NCBI GenBank assembly: GCA_034665745.1
Contig: JAXDJJ010000024.1
Location: 1 to 41,533, forward strand
Length of the DNA stretch: 41,533 bases
Direction: 5' to 3'
From: JAXDJJ01 sp034665745
Lineage (GTDB): Bacteria > Actinomycetota > CADDZG01 > WHSQ01
Both the position numbers and the translations under genes were made by a program. Every line of letters begins with the position of its first letter. Positions within the stretch are counted from its first letter, which is position 1. Shown one piece after another: positions 38,932-41,533 of the stretch. The notes below the pieces were generated by a model. The model was given only the letters and a program-made list of their open reading frames with translations. It searched no databases and had not been told where the DNA came from.

Positions 38932-39476
38932 GTTGCTTCGACGGTCACAGTTGCTGTGACCGGGGGGGCAAAGCTCATGTGTGCTGTGTCGACGTACTCG
39001 ACAGTGATCGTGTGCTGACCCGGTTCGAGTTGCACGCTCGTGTCGGTCGTGTACGGCATCGACACCATCTCGTCATCGACGTAGATATGGATATGGCCGC
39101 CTTCCGTATCTGAAGACGACTTAGCGAGCACCCCGTTGGAGATGTCGACGACGATGTCGACCGTCCCTGATTGAACGGTGTCCCCGTCGGCCGGTGACAC
39201 GATCTCGATACGCGCACTCGTCGACTTGGGCGTCGGGGTGCCAAGGTTCGGCACGACCAACGCGGCCGCGATGCCGAGAGCCCCGATCGTGATCAGGATG
39301 TTCCCAACCGCGAAGCGGCCCGGCGTTGACCGCAGCTTGAAACCGCCAACGAGGAGCGCCCCCGCCGCCAACAACAACTCGAGCTCGACACCAGAGCCGG
39401 GACCCACCGCGTGGGCATAGGCAGGCGAGGGCACGAGCAGCAGTACGGCGGCGAGGGCCGCTCCTCGACGGATCAC
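38928..39476 (-). CDS. exported membrane protein with Ig-like, DUF4399-resembling C-terminal domain
   Basis: A 182-residue protein: signal peptide ending SPAYA, mature start HAVGPGSGVE (His22), two hydrophobic segments at about 31-48 and 55-75, then an extracytoplasmic beta domain at about 88-180 (ARIEIVSPADGDTVQSGTVD, EGGHIHIYVDDEMVSMPYTT, LEPGQHTITVEYVDTAHMSF). The GGHIHIYVDD and PGQH pattern resembles DUF4399-type domains, with His128, His130, His155 and His166 as possible metal ligands. The start is GTG at 39476, overlapping the upstream stop (GTGA), and its own stop overlaps the next ATG. Function inferred only from neighbours (copper handling). Confidence 0.75.
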   Translation of the reverse strand: MIRRGAALAAVLLLVPSPAYAHAVGPGSGVELELLLAAGALLVGGFKLRSTPGRFAVGNILITIGALGIAAALVVPNLGTPTPKSTSARIEIVSPADGDTVQSGTVDIVVDISNGVLAKSSSDTEGGHIHIYVDDEMVSMPYTTDTSVQLEPGQHTITVEYVDTAHMSFAPPVTATVTVEAT

Positions 39477-40207
39477 GCGCTTCGCTTAGAGAACAGCGAG
39501 ACGGCGAGGGCGATCGCGCCAAGCGCGATGCCGATCGAACCGAGGACGACCCCAGTGTTCGAGTCCTTGTCTCCGGTGTCTGTGGTTTCCATGCTGTGGT
39601 CCATACCCGCGGTGCTGGCTTCGACCTGATCCACGCGCGCTGCGATCTCCTCTAGCTCGTGGGCGGTGTCGTGGAGCAAGCCGAGTTGGCCGGTTCCTTC
39701 CGCCGCGAGGTCGGTGAGGTCGTAGACCACGACGTGGGGCGCCGGAGTCTCGGCGTCTTCAGCCCCGGTCCATTCGACGACCTCGCCACCTTCGTAGGTC
39801 TGGATCGCTTTGAACACCAGGTCACCTTCTTCTTCGGGCACTCTGACGCTGAATCCGAATTCGTCGAACTCACCGGCTCCGATCGAACCACCGCTGAAGG
39901 TCACCGATCCAACCACTTCGTCGATCTCCGAGCCGAACGCCTCGATGGGCTCGTCGAGCTTCTTCATCTTCACGGTCCTTGTCCATCCTTCTTTCGGCTG
40001 GAAGCTCGTGAAGATGAGGTTCTCGGGGAACTCGACCTTGATCTGAGTGGTCGGAACGTCGCGCTCGTTCGGTACACGGATAACGAACCTGAAGAACGCT
40101 CCTGCGGGAGCCTCGTTCGGCTGGATGGTTACGTGGGCCTGGGCAACCTGTGTCATCGCGACGAACGCAAGCAACACGCCCGCCATGATCTTGGATCTCG
40201 TCAACAT
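39473..40207 (-). CDS. YcnI-like (DUF1775) copper-associated exported protein with C-terminal membrane anchor
   Basis: A 244-residue protein. The signal peptide ends QVAQA, and the mature chain begins HVTIQPNEAPAGAFFRFVIR, the YcnI signature in which the N-terminal His helps bind Cu(II). VPTTQIKVEFPENL, FQPKEGWTRTVKM and FDEFGFSVRVPEEEG are family-typical, and a C-terminal helix (VVLGSIGIALGAIALAVSLF) anchors it. The ATG at 40207 has AGAGGA at good spacing. A longer start at 40222 would overlap the CopC-like stop (ATGA) and adds five residues. A helical stretch (LHDTAHELEEIAARVDQVEA) sits between domain and anchor. YcnI next to CopC proteins is a recurrent copper-handling pairing. Confidence 0.9.
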   Translation of the reverse strand: MLTRSKIMAGVLLAFVAMTQVAQAHVTIQPNEAPAGAFFRFVIRVPNERDVPTTQIKVEFPENLIFTSFQPKEGWTRTVKMKKLDEPIEAFGSEIDEVVGSVTFSGGSIGAGEFDEFGFSVRVPEEEGDLVFKAIQTYEGGEVVEWTGAEDAETPAPHVVVYDLTDLAAEGTGQLGLLHDTAHELEEIAARVDQVEASTAGMDHSMETTDTGDKDSNTGVVLGSIGIALGAIALAVSLFSKRSA

Positions 40208-40218
40208 GTCTGTTCCTC

Positions 40219-40728
40219 TCATTTCGAGCGGAGCCGAAGCGCGATCGCAAGCCCGAGGATCACTACCGTTGCAACGGCGATCGGGACGATCGGGAAATCG
40301 GAACCGCTATCGGTTGATGTATCGGTGTCATCGTCTGCTGCAGCCTGCGTGCAGTCTGGCTCGCCGGCGACCGAGAACGAGATCGAGTCTTTGGTGGGGT
40401 GGCCATCGACGGCCGACACCACGCTCCACTCGACCGTCCAGTTACCCGGCTGGCCACTGCTCACGTCTGCAGTGATGCTTTGGTTCAACACTTCGATGCT
40501 TCTCGCAACATCTCGGTTGCAACCGTCGGTCACCGTGAACCTGGCGTCGGTGGTCGGGGGCTCTGCATAGTTCACCTCGACCTTGTCCGGGACGGCGTCG
40601 AGCTTGGCTCCATCCTTGGGGGTGGAACTCGTGAGCGCGGCATGACCGAACGCCGGAACGCTGAGCGCAACGACGAACACGATGACTAGCGACATGACTG
40701 CACGTGATGTGCAGCGCAGATGCTGCAA
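40219..40728 (-). CDS. CopC-like exported protein with C-terminal membrane anchor (first copy)
   Basis: A 169-residue protein: signal peptide (MSLVIVFVVALSVPAFG), mature start HAALTSSTPKDGAKLDAVPD (His29), CopC fold to about residue 126 with VVSAVDGHPTKDSISFSV (His110), an acidic Asp/Thr/Ser linker and a membrane helix at about 146-165 followed by RLRSK. C70 (DGCNRD) and C126 (GEPDC) are exactly 56 residues apart, as in the second copy. The start is TTG at 40728, preceded at 6 nt by AGGAG; an internal ATG at residue 12 would also keep the signal peptide. Second gene of the operon, 56 bp after the membrane protein. Confidence 0.88.
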   Translation of the reverse strand: MQHLRCTSRAVMSLVIVFVVALSVPAFGHAALTSSTPKDGAKLDAVPDKVEVNYAEPPTTDARFTVTDGCNRDVARSIEVLNQSITADVSSGQPGNWTVEWSVVSAVDGHPTKDSISFSVAGEPDCTQAAADDDTDTSTDSGSDFPIVPIAVATVVILGLAIALRLRSK

Positions 40729-40784
40729 TGGTTTCTCCTAGCTTCTCTGGGGTCACGTGATGCGACCCCCCTGGACTTCGAGAA

Positions 40785-41387
40785 CTACGAGAGAGCCGGA
40801 GGTCCTCGCAAGGAGTGCGCGCCGGTCGCGGGAACCAACCGGACGGCCGAGATCAATGAAACCAGCGGACGAGTGGTCGAGGTGCGACGTGTGCGCGACG
40901 GTGCAACCCGGAACAATCTGTCGACGACGAACGCGATCGCCACGAGCAGTAGCGAGGCGGCGACCGCTGCAACCACCTGCACCACGAGACCGATCAGCAG
41001 CGTGCTCTCGAACAGGGTCGCCATCCCGACCGAGTGGCCGGCGAGGATCCGCTCGCCGAACTCGAGGGCAACGAATCCGCCCACCTGAAGGATGAGGAAC
41101 CTCGGCAAGGCATGACGGAATATCGCTCCGCGACTCTTACGAACGACCGGCGCGATCCGCCCCCCGATGAACGAACCGAGTCCGGCGATGGCGACACCGG
41201 CTGCCAGCCAGCTAGCGGACGGCCAGTAGCCGTGGCCGGTGGCTTGCAAGAGGTGCGCTCGGGAATGAGGGTCGGGAGAGGCCAGCAGGTACGCCAGCCA
41301 GTGTGAGGCGATCATCGCCGCCACTGCGATAAGTCCCAAGGGTCCCCACGCCCGCTTCATGGTCGGCATATTAGCGACTCGAGGCAT
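40785..41387 (-). CDS. polytopic membrane protein of unknown function heading the copper-type operon
   Basis: A 200-residue protein with about four or five hydrophobic helices (roughly 15-36, 58-78, 95-112, 120-155) and a basic C-terminal tail. Histidines lie in or near the membrane part: H29 (ASHWLAYL), H41, H45, H52 (GHGYW), H92 and H118. No signature of CopD, CtaG, a P-type ATPase or a cytochrome assembly protein is recognised. AGGAG lies very close to the ATG at 41387; Met7 and Met10 are other possible starts. It is co-directional with the CopC/YcnI genes and probably belongs to their transcript, so a membrane role in copper handling is a guess from context. Confidence 0.72.
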   Translation of the reverse strand: MPRVANMPTMKRAWGPLGLIAVAAMIASHWLAYLLASPDPHSRAHLLQATGHGYWPSASWLAAGVAIAGLGSFIGGRIAPVVRKSRGAIFRHALPRFLILQVGGFVALEFGERILAGHSVGMATLFESTLLIGLVVQVVAAVAASLLLVAIAFVVDRLFRVAPSRTRRTSTTRPLVSLISAVRLVPATGAHSLRGPPALS

Positions 41388-41435
41388 TTCTCCTCTTATT
41401 ACGGGGAGACAACCTCAGATGCGAAGATGGGGGCA

Positions 41436-41510
41436 CGGGGCGTAGCGCAGCTTGGTTAGCGCGCGTCGTTTGGGACGACGAGGTCGCCGGTTCGAATCCG
41501 GCCGCCCCGA
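41436..41510 (+). tRNA. tRNA-Pro (anticodon UGG)
   Basis: A full 75-nt cloverleaf: acceptor CGGGGCG/CGCCCCG (C1:G72, as tRNA-Pro has), D-arm GCGC-loop-GCGC, anticodon stem CGTCG/CGACG with loop TTTGGGA (anticodon TGG), variable AGGTC, T-arm GCCGG-TTCGAAT-CCGGC, discriminator A. CCA is not encoded (next bases CTT). It lies 48 bp from the divergent membrane-protein gene. Confidence 0.97.
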
Positions 41511-41533
41511 CTTAGGACAGTCATACAATTCCA

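Overview
The window looks like a chromosomal segment of a GC-rich, probably deep-branching member of the Actinomycetota. Supporting signs are a SigE-family ECF sigma factor, an Eis-type acetyltransferase with a C-terminal Phe, the actinobacterial ValS type, an RNase E/G with a basic N-terminal extension, a LytR_C-domain protein, frequent GTG/TTG starts and ATGA overlaps, and tRNA genes without encoded CCA. A complete mreB-mreC-mreD-mrdA-rodA set argues for a rod-shaped cell with lateral-wall growth, as in deep classes such as Acidimicrobiia, Thermoleophilia or Rubrobacteria, rather than a typical apically growing actinomycete. The exact class cannot be fixed from sequence reading alone. No phage, transposon, integrase or CRISPR array was seen.

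Layout, left to right. (1) 1-3070, minus strand: competence/replication block comEA > comEC (short, no hydrolase domain) > small conserved protein > holA (cut by the window edge). (2) 3136-5956, plus strand: an Eis-like GNAT, then a SigE-family sigma factor overlapping a membrane-anchored GerMN/Gmad2 protein. (3) 12710-5953, minus: a heterodimeric ABC exporter (two half-transporters, one ATP site degenerate), a lipoprotein and leuS. (4) 12848-14209: tRNA-Ala(GGC) on the minus strand and a divergent arsR-arsM arsenic-methylation cassette with a clear palindromic operator. (5) 38050-14199, minus: about 24 kb of almost gap-free co-directional housekeeping genes: tig, clpP, clpX, a DUF3352 protein, valS, folC, ndk, mreB, mreC, mreD, mrdA, rodA, rng, rplU, rpmA, obg, proB, proA, nadD, a LytR_C protein, rsfS and an Arg/Gly/Pro-rich protein. 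(6) 38051-38397: a non-coding gap with a long inverted repeat. (7) 41387-38398, minus: a five-gene, translationally coupled copper-type operon (polytopic membrane protein, CopC-like, YcnI-like, Ig-like membrane protein, CopC-like). (8) 41436-41510, plus: tRNA-Pro(UGG).

How it fits together: block 5 joins protein folding and turnover (Tig, ClpXP), translation (ValS, L21, L27, Obg, RsfS, RNase E/G) and elongasome wall synthesis (MreBCD, PBP2, RodA) with proline, folate, NAD and nucleotide metabolism. The most unusual part is the copper-type operon. Four of its exported products are predicted to begin with histidine after signal-peptide removal, and each carries its own membrane segment. The two CopC paralogues share an identically spaced cysteine pair, and there is no CopD or copper ATPase in view. 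Other points worth attention are an rsfS gene whose family N-terminus is encoded but has no normal start codon, a LytR-type protein that has lost the usual catalytic motifs, a His-rich insertion in trigger factor, and a perfect 11-bp inverted repeat between tRNA-Ala and arsR.
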